A DNA stretch of 64,000 nt, taken from contig NZ_PCPS01000001.1 of the NCBI RefSeq assembly GCF_002975405.1, forward strand, positions 124,001 to 188,000, read 5' to 3'. The position numbers and the translations under genes were made by a program. The DNA comes from Arthrobacter sp. MYb229 (GTDB lineage Bacteria; Actinomycetota; Actinomycetes; Actinomycetales; Micrococcaceae). A model generated the notes under the pieces. That model saw nothing but the letters and a program-made list of their open reading frames with translations, was not told the DNA's origin and made no database searches. Shown in pieces: positions 17,737-26,056 of the stretch (position 1 is the stretch's first letter; the number at the start of each line of letters is the position of its first letter).

Positions 17737-18965
17737 GCACGGGCAAACACAGTGCGCAAGGCTCGGGGCACACAACGCGTCGCGAAGTCGATGAACGCAT
17801 CCTCGAATCGGTGCGTCAGCGGGCGATGGCCACCGGTGGGCAACTCGACGCGGTAGCCCTCGCCGGGGCCGTACAGGATTCTGGGGCCGCCTTAGGCGCC
17901 TCGGGAGCCGCCGAATCATTAAAAGCACTGCAAGACGAAGTCGCCGGACTATCGGTACTCGAACCATTCGCCCAACAACCCGAGGTGACCGATGTCCTGG
18001 TTGACGGGCAGGGCAGGGTGTGGACCGACTCGCCTCGCGGATTGGAACCCACCGAATACGTCTTCGGGTCGGCCGAACAGGTCCGCAGGCTGGCCGTCCA
18101 CCTAGCCTCGCTGGCTGGACGAAGATTAGACGATGCAAGCCCATTTATGGACATGAGCTTGAAACACTACCGAGTCCACGCGGTGCTCCCGCCGATTGCA
18201 ACGCAGGGGCCGCTGATCTCGATCCGTGTTAAGAAAACCAAGCCCTTGGACCTCGCCGGGGTACTGGAACACGCCGCGTGCTGGTGGCATCCGTTGCTTG
18301 CAGAGATCATGGAAAGGGAACTGAATTTTCTCGTCACCGGAGGCACCGGCAGCGGCAAGACCACCCTGCTTCAGGCAATGCTCTCGCTGGCTCACGAGGG
18401 TCAACGCATCATTGTCGTGGAAGACTCCCAGGAGCTCCACGTCACCCACCAACATGTGGTCGGCATGCAGACCCGTGCGGCTAATGTTGAAGCGGCCGGC
18501 AACATCGAACTGCGCGATCTGGTGGTTCAAGCACTTCGGATGCGACCGGATCGGTTGATCGTCGGGGAGTGCCGAGGGGCAGAGATCCGAGATTTCTTGG
18601 CCGCAATGAATACCGGCCATCAAGGTGCTGCCGGAACTCTGCACGCCAATAGCCCCGAAGCGGTTCCCGCCCGCCTGGCAGCTCTCGGCGCGCTAGCCGG
18701 ATGGAACCTCCAAGCGACAGCCCTGCAGGCGACCAGCGCGCTTGACCTTATTATTCACATGGCGCGCGGAGAGCAGGGGCAACGCGGTCCGGTGGCCCTA
18801 GGCATCCTGAACTCCGCGGGAGACGGGCAAATGAGCGTGATCACGGCGGTCGACAGCAATCGGCACGCACCCCTGGACCGGGCTTCGTTGCCGATTCTTG
18901 AACAGAAACTCGGTCATGCAACTATCAGGGCGCTCGCCGAGCAGATGGCCCAAAGCGAAGGCTGA
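17733..18965 (+). CDS. tadA: TadA/CpaF-type secretion ATPase
   Basis: 410 residues. The N-terminal domain (about 60-190) contains the region VTDVLVDGQGRVWTDSPRG typical of CpaF. Walker A is GGTGSGKTTL (Lys209), followed by VEDSQELHV, and the Walker B/His-box region RPDRLIVGECRGAEIRDFL and AGTLHANSPEA. It is the hexameric ATPase that drives Flp pilin assembly at the inner face of the membrane. ATGA overlap with ssd and a 6-nt gap to tadB place it in one operon. Confidence 0.94.
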   Translation: MSTGKHSAQGSGHTTRREVDERILESVRQRAMATGGQLDAVALAGAVQDSGAALGASGAAESLKALQDEVAGLSVLEPFAQQPEVTDVLVDGQGRVWTDSPRGLEPTEYVFGSAEQVRRLAVHLASLAGRRLDDASPFMDMSLKHYRVHAVLPPIATQGPLISIRVKKTKPLDLAGVLEHAACWWHPLLAEIMERELNFLVTGGTGSGKTTLLQAMLSLAHEGQRIIVVEDSQELHVTHQHVVGMQTRAANVEAAGNIELRDLVVQALRMRPDRLIVGECRGAEIRDFLAAMNTGHQGAAGTLHANSPEAVPARLAALGALAGWNLQATALQATSALDLIIHMARGEQGQRGPVALGILNSAGDGQMSVITAVDSNRHAPLDRASLPILEQKLGHATIRALAEQMAQSEG

Positions 18966-18971
18966 ACGGCG

Positions 18972-19658
18972 ATGTTGATTCTCCTGTTAAGCGCAGTGGC
19001 ACTCTGGCTTTGGTTCCCTGGCACGGCTAAAAACGAAACGGGCGCTCGTCCCTGGCAGAAGCACGGTATTTTCGGGTCCTCGCGACGGCCGGATGAGCCG
19101 AAGCATATGTTGGCCGAGGATGCCCGCACGATTCGCGAACTTGCCGCCTTGGTGCGCAGCGGACTCACTTTCTACCCCGCCGTTGATGCATTGCTGGCCG
19201 CCGAACACAGCCAGTGTCCGGTGCGCCAGGCGCTTCACCAATTACGCGCCACGCACCGGCTGGGTGCTAGGAGCCCTTCGCCAACCGAACCGACGGCGAA
19301 CAGCGCGCATCCCTCGTCGGTGCATCGAATGCATTGGTGCTTGCGGGTTTCCGAGCGCAGCGGCGCAAGCCTTGCGGAGGTGCTGGAACGGTTGGCCGAT
19401 GATTTGGAAGCCGACCTGGTCGCAACACAAGCATTCGACGCCGCCATGGCCGGCCCCAAGGCAACGGCCAAGTTGCTGACCTGGCTGCCACTGGTTGGGT
19501 TCGGCGCCGGGATTCTTCTAGGCATTGACGTGCAAGGTGCCCTAGCCACCTCGTGGGCGGCGCAGCTAAGCGTGGTCCTCGGGCTGGCGTTGTGGCTGCT
19601 CAACCGGCTGTGGTGCAGGTACCTGCTGCGCACCACCACTCGGCAGGCGCTGCAATGA
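18972..19658 (+). CDS. tadB: TadB-like type II secretion F-domain membrane protein
   Basis: 228 residues. A membrane segment at 1-16, a cytosolic T2SSF-like domain (about 55-150; RELAALVRSGLTFYPAVDAL and SERSGASLAEVLERLADDL) and two C-terminal membrane helices (about 170-215). It is the platform protein of the Tad machine. A GAAGG ribosome site precedes the ATG. The stop overlaps the tadC start (ATGA 19655-19658). Short compared with proteobacterial TadB (about 300), as usual in actinobacteria. Confidence 0.85.
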   Translation: MLILLLSAVALWLWFPGTAKNETGARPWQKHGIFGSSRRPDEPKHMLAEDARTIRELAALVRSGLTFYPAVDALLAAEHSQCPVRQALHQLRATHRLGARSPSPTEPTANSAHPSSVHRMHWCLRVSERSGASLAEVLERLADDLEADLVATQAFDAAMAGPKATAKLLTWLPLVGFGAGILLGIDVQGALATSWAAQLSVVLGLALWLLNRLWCRYLLRTTTRQALQ

Positions 19659-20188
19659 CGTTCTTCGCGTTGTGCTGTGCGGTTGCCGCGGTCTTGCTGG
19701 CTATTTCTAGCCACGAGAGGCACGAAAGAACGCTGAGCATCAAGCGTCCGCAAGCCAAGGCCGTCGACATCCAGAATCAGCCTGTCGAGCTGATTCTGGA
19801 TGTCAGCGCAAGCTTGTTGGATTCGGGGATGCCCATTAAAGACATTTTGGACACGCTGGGTCGCGGCGTCCCGCAAGGGGCACAGCTCTGCACCGTCGCA
19901 CGATGCTTGGAAATGAACATGGAGTGGGATAAAGCCTGGCACTCGGCACCGGATTGGTTGCGGCCACTTGAAAAGGCTTTGCGCTTCGCTCATGTCACCG
20001 GAGCCCCGGCGGCGAGCTTGCTGCGCAATGCGGCAGCGCTGCAACGTCGCGAACGCAGCCAAAGAGTCGCAAGGCTGGGCGCGCAATTCGGTACCAGGCT
20101 GGTGCTTCCCTTGGGCGCCTGCGCCTTGCCAGCATTCATTGCCTTAGGCGTGGTGCCGCTGATTATTGCCTTGCTGCCGGGGCTCTGA
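19655..20188 (+). CDS. tadC: TadC-like type II secretion F-domain membrane protein
   Basis: 177 residues from ATG 19655. N-terminal membrane segment (1-17), then a T2SSF domain with ELILDVSASLLDSGMPIKDIL and FAHVTGAPAASLLRNAA, and a C-terminal hydrophobic hairpin (about 148-175). It is shorter than proteobacterial TadC and matches mycobacterial Rv3657c-like proteins. It pairs with TadB as the inner-membrane platform. The start is fixed by the overlap with the tadB stop. Confidence 0.83.
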   Translation: MTFFALCCAVAAVLLAISSHERHERTLSIKRPQAKAVDIQNQPVELILDVSASLLDSGMPIKDILDTLGRGVPQGAQLCTVARCLEMNMEWDKAWHSAPDWLRPLEKALRFAHVTGAPAASLLRNAAALQRRERSQRVARLGAQFGTRLVLPLGACALPAFIALGVVPLIIALLPGL

Positions 20189-20200
20189 ACGAGTAATCCC

Positions 20201-20248
20201 CAGCTTGAAAGGAACCTAATCCGTGAAACGTTCAGGTGGCTCAAGCTG
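20201..20248 (+). other. Hairpin between tadC and the pilin gene
   Basis: CAGCTTGA (20201-20208) and TCAAGCTG (20241-20248) form an 8-bp stem with a 32-nt loop in the 112-nt tadC-flp gap. It might be an mRNA-processing or attenuation element adjusting pilin level; position only. Confidence 0.35.
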
Positions 20249-20300
20249 AAGGCACCACCCCAAATTATTTCGCATTTGGGAAACAACGAAAGGAAAAATC

Positions 20301-20483
20301 ATGAAACGTATGGAAGCTATGATTTCCGAGCGTCTTGCTGACGAAGAGGGCTCAACCACCGCAGAATTCGCTATGGTCACTCTGGCCGCCGTAGCCTTCG
20401 CCGGACTGCTGATCAGCATCCTGTCCAGTGGGGATGTGCGAGGCATGCTGATGGGACTTATCAGCAAGGCCCTGTCGCTGTAG
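20301..20483 (+). CDS. flp: Flp-type pilin (DUF4244-like)
   Basis: 60 residues. The leader ends DEEG and is followed by STTAEFAMVTLAAVAFAGLL, giving the prepilin cut after Gly with Glu at +5 and a hydrophobic helix. It should be the major subunit assembled by the Tad machine. A GAAAGGAAAAATC ribosome site precedes the ATG. No prepilin peptidase (TadV) gene is in the window, so processing must be done by an enzyme coded elsewhere. Confidence 0.88.
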   Translation: MKRMEAMISERLADEEGSTTAEFAMVTLAAVAFAGLLISILSSGDVRGMLMGLISKALSL

Positions 20484-20486
20484 GCA

Positions 20487-20822
20487 ATGAACTTCAACGA
20501 TGAGAGAGGTAGCAGCACGGCGGAATTCGCGGTGCTGCTGCCGGCAGTTGCCGTGTTTTTATCCTTACTGTTGTGCTTTGGAGTGTTGGGTATGAAGCAG
20601 ATCCAAGTGCAACAGGCTGCCGCTGCCATGGCCAGAGAACTGGCACGCGGAGAAGAAAGCTCGGTAGTGCATTCAAGCGGGGTCAGGCTCGCCGGAGATG
20701 ACGCGACATATGCGATTTCACAGGGTGGGGGATTCTCCGAAGTTCATGTCAGCAAGTCTGTGCGCATTCCATTGCTTGGACCGATACAGGTCCATGGCGA
20801 AGCGAGCGTGGCGCTGGAATGA
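20487..20822 (+). CDS. tadE: TadE-like pseudopilin
   Basis: 111 residues. The N-terminus NDERGSSTAEFAVLLPAVAVF has the same Gly-cut and Glu +5 pattern as the major pilin, followed by one membrane helix and a mostly polar 70-residue C-terminal domain. It starts 4 nt after the pilin stop, and its own stop overlaps the next start (ATGA 20819-20822). TadE-type proteins are minor pilins. Confidence 0.85.
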   Translation: MNFNDERGSSTAEFAVLLPAVAVFLSLLLCFGVLGMKQIQVQQAAAAMARELARGEESSVVHSSGVRLAGDDATYAISQGGGFSEVHVSKSVRIPLLGPIQVHGEASVALE

Positions 20823-21208
20823 GACTACCAACCAGTGCAAGAGGCGAACGCGGCAATGGAACGGTGACGGCCACCGCGTTAGTGGCGGTGGCACTGATCC
20901 TGGCCTCGGCGGTGCTCCTCTGGACGGCCGCGACCCATGCATCGATGCGAGCGGCGGCTGCCGCCGATTTGGCGGCGCTAGCCGCCGCAGATACCGCTAG
21001 AGGTCTACGCGCCGGGGACCCCTGCGAGATCGCCCGAAGCGTATCGGCGGCTAACGAAGCCGAACTTGAGCAATGCGCCGTGGAGGACGGAGGAACCTCT
21101 GTGCGTGTAACCGTCAGTGTGCCGGTGACCTTCGTCGCCCTTGAGGTGAAGCTGCACGCGGCTTCGGCGCGAGCCCGGGCCGGTGCACCGCCCTTAGATC
21201 AGCGATGA
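20819..21208 (+). CDS. Rv3654c-like TadE/TadG-related secreted protein
   Basis: 129 residues. One N-terminal membrane helix (about 17-40), an Ala-rich stretch (AAAAADLAALAAADTARG) and a small C-terminal domain with two Cys (67 and 82). The Gly before the helix (RGNGTVTATALVA) is kept, but +5 is Thr, not Glu, so it is not a standard prepilin substrate. It corresponds in position to mycobacterial Rv3654c, the last gene of the Tad operon. Its last 10 nt overlap the convergent helicase gene. Confidence 0.78.
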   Translation: MRLPTSARGERGNGTVTATALVAVALILASAVLLWTAATHASMRAAAAADLAALAAADTARGLRAGDPCEIARSVSAANEAELEQCAVEDGGTSVRVTVSVPVTFVALEVKLHAASARARAGAPPLDQR

Positions 21209-23529
21209 TGGGCAGGCACAATATCCTGCAGCACGGTGCTCAGCAGAAGTATGGCACCGCTTTTGTCCAATGGGTTATTGCGGTTTCCGCACTTCGGTGA
21301 CTGCACGCAGCTGGGGCACCCGTGGGCGCATTCGCACGATTGGATGGCGTCTCGGGTAGCTCGCACCCAATCTAGGAAACGCTCGAAACCACGCTCGGCG
21401 AATCCGGCTCCCCCCGGCTGGGCGTCATAAACGAAGATGGAGGGGTGGCCGGTGTCCATATGAAGGGCCGTAGACACCCCGCCAATATCCCAACGGTCCG
21501 AGGTCGCGACCAGGGGAAGCAGCCCGATCATCGCATGTTCGGCCGCATGCAATGCCCCCGGGAACTGATCCACGGTGAGCCCGGCACCCAGTAGCCGCTG
21601 TTCGGTGAGCGTGAACCACACAGATTTAGTATGGAGTTCACGAGCTTCCAGCTCCAGAGGTTCCTCGGAGAGCACCTCGTTGGAGGCTACCGATTTGCGT
21701 TGGAACGAGACCACCTGAGTGGTGACGGTGACCTCGCCGAAAAATATACCGAGTTCCTGATGTTTGCTACTGCGCTCTTGGGAATGGACCTCTACCGTTG
21801 TCAGGTCGCGGGCGTTGGTGTAATAATCCGGATTGACTCGACTGACCACGACCACATGATTTTGTTCGTCGAGTTCTTCAACGTGGTAGCTGGCTCCTTG
21901 ATGCACGTAAATGGCTCCGGGGTGTGCCTGATAATGTGTTTGCGGCGAATCCATGGTTCCAAGCAGCGCTCCGGTTTCGGCGTCGATAATGTCGACCGGG
22001 CCACCGCCGTCTGCCCGAATGGAGAACATCGAGGCGGCGTGTTGCGGATGGGTCCAGAACCATCCGGCCGGCCTACGGCGCAAGTAGCCGCGCTGCACCA
22101 AGGAGTCCAGCAACTCTTCGGTCTGCGGGCCAAAAAGAGCTAATTCTTCGGGCCGCAACGGGTGTTCCTGGGCGGCTGCGCACAAGTGGCCGCTGAGTAC
22201 GTATTTATTATGCGGGTCAAAGACCGTCGCTTCGACTCCGAGTTCAAATATTGCCTCGGGATGGTGCACCAGATAGGTGTCGAGCGGGTCTTCGGCGGCG
22301 ACAAATATGGCAAGCGCATCTTGTCCGCTTCTTCCGGCACGGCCGATCTGTTGGAAGAATGAAGCGCGCGTTCCGGGCCATCCGGCGACCACCACCGCGT
22401 CCAACCCGGCGATGTCGATGCCAAGCTCCAATGCGGATGTCGAGGTCACTCCCAATAATTGGCCGGAGCGCAATTGTTTTTCAACTTCGCGGCGTTCGGC
22501 CGGCAGGTATCCAGATCGATAGGCCGCCAAGCGGACGCTGAGTTCTGGAGCGAACTTTTCCAAATGCTTGCGCGTGAGTGCCGCAATGGTCTCTGCGCCG
22601 CGGCGGGATTTGATGAACACGATGCTGCGCACATGGTCCGCCATTAGGTCGGTAAGGATTGAGGCGCTCTCTGCGATCGCCGTGCGACGTAGCGGGGCAC
22701 CATTTTCACCAGTCCGGTCGGTCAAGGGCGGTTCCCACAGTCCGATGACTAGTTCCCCCGAAGCGGAGAAATCGTGGGTAACAGCCTGCGCCGGGGCGCC
22801 GATGAGCCTCGAGAAGGATTCTTCCGGGTCCGAGCTGGTTGCCGAGGCGCCGATGAAGACCGGGTCGTTTCCGTAGTGGGCGCAGATGCGCCGCAGCCGG
22901 CGCATCAAGTTTGCGACGTGGGCACCAAAAACTCCGCGATATGAATGCGCCTCGTCGATGACCACGTAGCGCAACCGTTTGAAGAAACGCGACCAGGCCT
23001 GATGGTTGGACAGGATGCCACGATGGAGCATATCCGGGTTGGTGAAGACAAAGTTCGCGTGTTGCCTGACCCAGCTGCGGGTTCCTTGGTCGGTGTCGCC
23101 GTCATAGCTAGAGGCCCGAACGCCTGGCACCTTCAAAGCCTGCACCGAAGCCAACTGGTCTGCCGCCAAGGCCTTGGTGGGGCAGATGTACAAGATGGTC
23201 CCTTGGGCCTCGGCGTCATTGGGGCCGGTCTCTCGGGTGCGGTAGAGCAGGTCAATACTGGGCATGAGATATGCCAAAGATTTGCCGGAGGCCGTGCCGG
23301 TAGAAATGATCGTGTGGTTTCCCGCGTGAACGGATTCCGCGGCTTGCACCTGGTGCAGCCAGGGCCGCTGAATGCCTAGTTCCTCAAAGGTTTGCCGGAC
23401 CGCGTCGTGGATCCAGGTCGGCCATGGCGCGGTGATCTCATCTTTCGCGGCCACCGACCTGCGATGGATGACCGCTTCGGGATCGTTTTGCCGATTGAAC
23501 GGATCCAGCAACGCGCGCACGGACTTCAC
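21199..23529 (-). CDS. DEAD/DEAH-box superfamily 2 helicase with DUF1998 metal-binding C-terminus
   Basis: 776 residues from GTG 23529, preferred because AGAGAGG lies about 9 nt upstream; a TTG at 23550 adds 7 residues without a ribosome site. Motifs: Q-region PWLHQVQAAESV, motif I GTASGKS, ICPTKALAADQ (Ia), motif II DEAH, motif III GASATSSDPEE, and motif VI QQIGRAGRSGQDA. The C-terminal DUF1998 part ends with CECAHGCPSCVQSPKCGN, a four-Cys metal cluster. This is the MrfA/Rv3649-like group; Bacillus MrfA is a 3'-5' helicase of mitomycin-lesion repair. Similar position next to the Tad operon occurs in mycobacteria. Confidence 0.9.
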   Translation of the reverse strand: MKSVRALLDPFNRQNDPEAVIHRRSVAAKDEITAPWPTWIHDAVRQTFEELGIQRPWLHQVQAAESVHAGNHTIISTGTASGKSLAYLMPSIDLLYRTRETGPNDAEAQGTILYICPTKALAADQLASVQALKVPGVRASSYDGDTDQGTRSWVRQHANFVFTNPDMLHRGILSNHQAWSRFFKRLRYVVIDEAHSYRGVFGAHVANLMRRLRRICAHYGNDPVFIGASATSSDPEESFSRLIGAPAQAVTHDFSASGELVIGLWEPPLTDRTGENGAPLRRTAIAESASILTDLMADHVRSIVFIKSRRGAETIAALTRKHLEKFAPELSVRLAAYRSGYLPAERREVEKQLRSGQLLGVTSTSALELGIDIAGLDAVVVAGWPGTRASFFQQIGRAGRSGQDALAIFVAAEDPLDTYLVHHPEAIFELGVEATVFDPHNKYVLSGHLCAAAQEHPLRPEELALFGPQTEELLDSLVQRGYLRRRPAGWFWTHPQHAASMFSIRADGGGPVDIIDAETGALLGTMDSPQTHYQAHPGAIYVHQGASYHVEELDEQNHVVVVSRVNPDYYTNARDLTTVEVHSQERSSKHQELGIFFGEVTVTTQVVSFQRKSVASNEVLSEEPLELEARELHTKSVWFTLTEQRLLGAGLTVDQFPGALHAAEHAMIGLLPLVATSDRWDIGGVSTALHMDTGHPSIFVYDAQPGGAGFAERGFERFLDWVRATRDAIQSCECAHGCPSCVQSPKCGNRNNPLDKSGAILLLSTVLQDIVPAHHR

Positions 23530-23570
23530 GTCTAGAGCCTCTCTGAGCAACGGTGGGTAGTTAAAAGCTT

Positions 23571-23600
23571 ATCGCCGTCGAAAATAATTCCGACGGCGAT
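23571..23600 (-). terminator. 10-bp hairpin after the GNAT gene
   Basis: ATCGCCGTCG (23571-23580) and CGACGGCGAT (23591-23600) pair perfectly around a 10-nt A/T-rich loop, 20 nt beyond the GNAT stop codon. Confidence 0.65.
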
Positions 23601-23620
23601 CAGCGAAGAAATGGTGGCGG

Positions 23621-24277
23621 TTAGCCTTTGAACAGGACAACCTTGCCTAGCGAGGTCCAGCCCAAGGAAGCGTAGAGCTGCTGGCCGTCAACGGAGGCGA
23701 TGAGCAGGCCCTCGTCCACATCGTGCTCTTGGGCCAGTGAGGCAAGCGCGCGCATGATCAAAGTTCCAAGACCCTGACGGCGGAAATCTGTACCGGTAAT
23801 GATGCGGTCGAAGATCGCGAATCCGGCGACTGCCGAGACGTGGCCGGAAGCGGCTACGATCTCCTGATTGTCTTCTGGATGCAGCGAAACATAGGCATGG
23901 GTGCCGTCGCGTTCGATCTGGAAGACGAAGCCATCTGCGGGCAAAGGTACTTCGACGTCGTGCACGGCTAATTCGGTGACCATGAGGACTTCATCGTCTG
24001 CGGACACCTGAAGGCCAACCTCGCTGGCGGTACGCAGCAGTCCCTCGATTGAGTCATCGAATGCGGTGAGACGGCGCTTTGGATGCTTTTTAAGCGTCTC
24101 GGCGACCGCTGCGAGCTCTTCCTTGGAAGGCTCATAAATAACGTATTCCCAGTCCCCGGTCGTATCGTGACGGAGGGCCGCGTGGACTCGCCCCTCATGG
24201 CGGGTCTCGTATCCACGGACGCCTGCCCAGCCGTCTACCCAGGTACCAATCAGTTCATCGCTTGCGTTTGATGCCAT
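23621..24277 (-). CDS. GNAT-family N-acetyltransferase
   Basis: 218 residues. The N-terminal ~85 residues hold a domain with DGWAGVRGYETRHEGRVHAAL. The GNAT fold is in the C-terminal half, with acetyl-CoA pyrophosphate loop FRRQGLGTLIMRAL (about 165-178) and the final strand QLYASLGWTSLGKVVLF. Substrate unknown. A TAGGGT hexamer (24284-24289) ends 6 nt before the ATG on this strand, so the mRNA may be leaderless. Confidence 0.85.
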   Translation of the reverse strand: MASNASDELIGTWVDGWAGVRGYETRHEGRVHAALRHDTTGDWEYVIYEPSKEELAAVAETLKKHPKRRLTAFDDSIEGLLRTASEVGLQVSADDEVLMVTELAVHDVEVPLPADGFVFQIERDGTHAYVSLHPEDNQEIVAASGHVSAVAGFAIFDRIITGTDFRRQGLGTLIMRALASLAQEHDVDEGLLIASVDGQQLYASLGWTSLGKVVLFKG

Positions 24278-24439
24278 GTTTTGACCCTACCCTGTCTCAC
24301 CTAGGAATTAGCTGACGTTGAGCTAATCGTTGCTTACTTGAAACTATAGTCAATGCTGATACCCGGACAATGGTCGGGACCGAGAATGTGACTTTGCTCT
24401 TTTGCGCGGCGATTTGTGCCGAAAAGCTACTACCCTTAT

Positions 24440-25348
24440 ATGGTGGCCATTCATCGCATCGTTTTGTATTACGCATTTACTCCGCTTCCCGACCCGGAAG
24501 CCGTCCGCTTGTGGCAGCGTTCGCTGCTGGAACGCTGGGGCTTGCGCGGTCGAATTATCATCTCCAAGGACGGCATCAACGGGACCGTTGGCGGCGAGAT
24601 TTCTGCCGTCAAGAAATACGTGAAGGCTACCCGCGAGTTCCCTCCATTCACAAAGATGGATATTAAGTGGTCCGAGGGCTCGGCCGAAGACTTCCCGCGT
24701 ATATCCGTCAAGGTCCGTGACGAAATTGTCACGTTCGGCGCCCCGGGCGAGATCGAGATCGACGAGAACGGTGTGGTCGGCGGCGGGGTCCACCTGCGTC
24801 CCGAGCAGCTCCACGAACTGGTCGAAACGAAGGAGAAGGTTGGGGAGAAGATTCACTTCTTCGATGGCCGAAACGCGTTCGAAGCCCAGATCGGCAAGTT
24901 CAAGGACGCGATCGTTCCAGCGGTGGAAACCACCCGCGAGTTCATGGATGAACTCGATTCGGGAAAGTACGACCACCTGAAAGATCAGCCGATCGTCACC
25001 TACTGCACCGGCGGCATTCGCTGCGAGGTGCTCTCCGCGCTGATGGTCAAGCGCGGTTTCCAAGAGGTTTACCAGATGCAGGGCGGAATCGTCCGCTACG
25101 GCGAACAGTACGGTGACAAGGGCCTGTGGGAAGGTTCCCTGTATGTCTTCGACAAGCGCATGCACACCGAATTCTCCGAGGATGCGGTGACCATCGGCGA
25201 ATGCGTCGGTTGCCAGGGGCCCACGAACAAGTTCGAGAATTGCGCGAACCCGACATGCCGCAACCTGCGTCTCTTCTGTGAAGACTGCGCCAAGGATGAA
25301 GAATTGCGCCGGTGCCCAGACTGCACCGAAGTATCGATCGAAGCCTAG
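24440..25348 (+). CDS. trhO: tRNA uridine-34 hydroxylase TrhO (rhodanese-domain)
   Basis: 302 residues from ATG 24440; GTG 24416 would add eight residues. N-terminal acylphosphatase-like region ([14 protein letters not shown]), a rhodanese domain with the active-site loop CTGGIRCE (Cys189), and a C-terminal zinc-finger-like segment ([33 protein letters not shown]). This is the TrhO/YceA layout: it uses O2 to hydroxylate U34 in certain tRNAs. The C-terminal Cys block is the extended actinobacterial/Bacillus form. Transcribed alone, ending in a strong hairpin. Confidence 0.93.
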   Translation: MVAIHRIVLYYAFTPLPDPEAVRLWQRSLLERWGLRGRIIISKDGINGTVGGEISAVKKYVKATREFPPFTKMDIKWSEGSAEDFPRISVKVRDEIVTFGAPGEIEIDENGVVGGGVHLRPEQLHELVETKEKVGEKIHFFDGRNAFEAQIGKFKDAIVPAVETTREFMDELDSGKYDHLKDQPIVTYCTGGIRCEVLSALMVKRGFQEVYQMQGGIVRYGEQYGDKGLWEGSLYVFDKRMHTEFSEDAVTIGECVGCQGPTNKFENCANPTCRNLRLFCEDCAKDEELRRCPDCTEVSIEA

Positions 25349-25355
25349 GCAAGAA

Positions 25356-25395
25356 CCAGCGCGCCGCATGATCTAGAGATCATGCGGCGCGCTGG
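25356..25395. terminator. Bidirectional terminator, 19-bp stem
   Basis: Arms 25356-25374 and 25377-25395 are perfectly complementary (effective loop TCTAGAG). It separates the convergent trhO and GNAT genes; no long U-tract. Confidence 0.75.
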
Positions 25396-25409
25396 CATTT
25401 AATCGGCGC

Positions 25410-25982
25410 TTAGGAACTTGGCCACAGGTCGAGTGACGCATCGATTACTTCGGTTTCCTCGGCCGTGGTGTCATAAACGCTGAAGCCTCGTGCTTGGTAG
25501 TTCGGGATGGCCGCTTCCCCATCCAACGAGCAGGTGTGCAGCCACACCCGGCCCACCGGCGGGAGATCTTCGAAGCGCGTGTGCAGATCCCAAGCCCGAC
25601 GATTGGCTTCGCTGAGCAACAGACCACCGAGACCCTGCCCGATGGCTTCGGGGAATAGCCCGAAGTAGTAGATCTCTACCTCGCTCTGGGCCTCGGTCAC
25701 CTCGGTCACCAGTTCCGCGTACCCCTTCGGCACCCCATCCTGGTAGAGCACATAGGTTTCAGAGCCCGCACGGCGCAGCGTCGCATCCCATTGTTCACGG
25801 CTGGAAGTCAGCCGATCTGCCCAGTTCAATTTGCTCCCCACGCTTTGATAGAGGAAGCGGGAAAACTCGGCCGAGATCTGTTGGGCGCGTTCGATCCTCG
25901 CATGCTGCGGAAGTTTTCTGGCACTCGGGCGCATTTCGGCACTCGAAAGCTGCTGCAAATAGGTGATGGTCACGACTGGCAT
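25410..25982 (-). CDS. GNAT-family N-acetyltransferase
   Basis: 190 residues from ATG 25982 (AGGA at 8-nt spacing); ATG 25991 adds three residues. The first 60 residues are variable. The acetyl-CoA site reads FPEAIGQGLGGLLLSEA, and the end GEAAIPNYQARGFSVYDT is a typical final GNAT strand. The sequence VGRVWLHTCSLDGEAA resembles a group acting on amines or amino acids. Substrate not predictable. It is divergent from the methyltransferase gene at 26057. Confidence 0.82.
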   Translation of the reverse strand: MPVVTITYLQQLSSAEMRPSARKLPQHARIERAQQISAEFSRFLYQSVGSKLNWADRLTSSREQWDATLRRAGSETYVLYQDGVPKGYAELVTEVTEAQSEVEIYYFGLFPEAIGQGLGGLLLSEANRRAWDLHTRFEDLPPVGRVWLHTCSLDGEAAIPNYQARGFSVYDTTAEETEVIDASLDLWPSS

Positions 25983-26022
25983 ACCGAACATCCTAAGGCG
26001 GTTGGGCAGTTGTTGCGCAGTC

Positions 26023-26049
26023 TTGTAACACCCGCGGACTCGTTAGACT
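26023..26049 (+). promoter_or_regulatory. Probable leaderless promoter of the methyltransferase gene
   Basis: TTGTAA (26023-26028) and TAGACT (26044-26049) are 15 nt apart; the hexamer ends 7 nt before the GTG start, and no ribosome site is seen. Confidence 0.5.
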
Positions 26050-26056
26050 TGGAACT

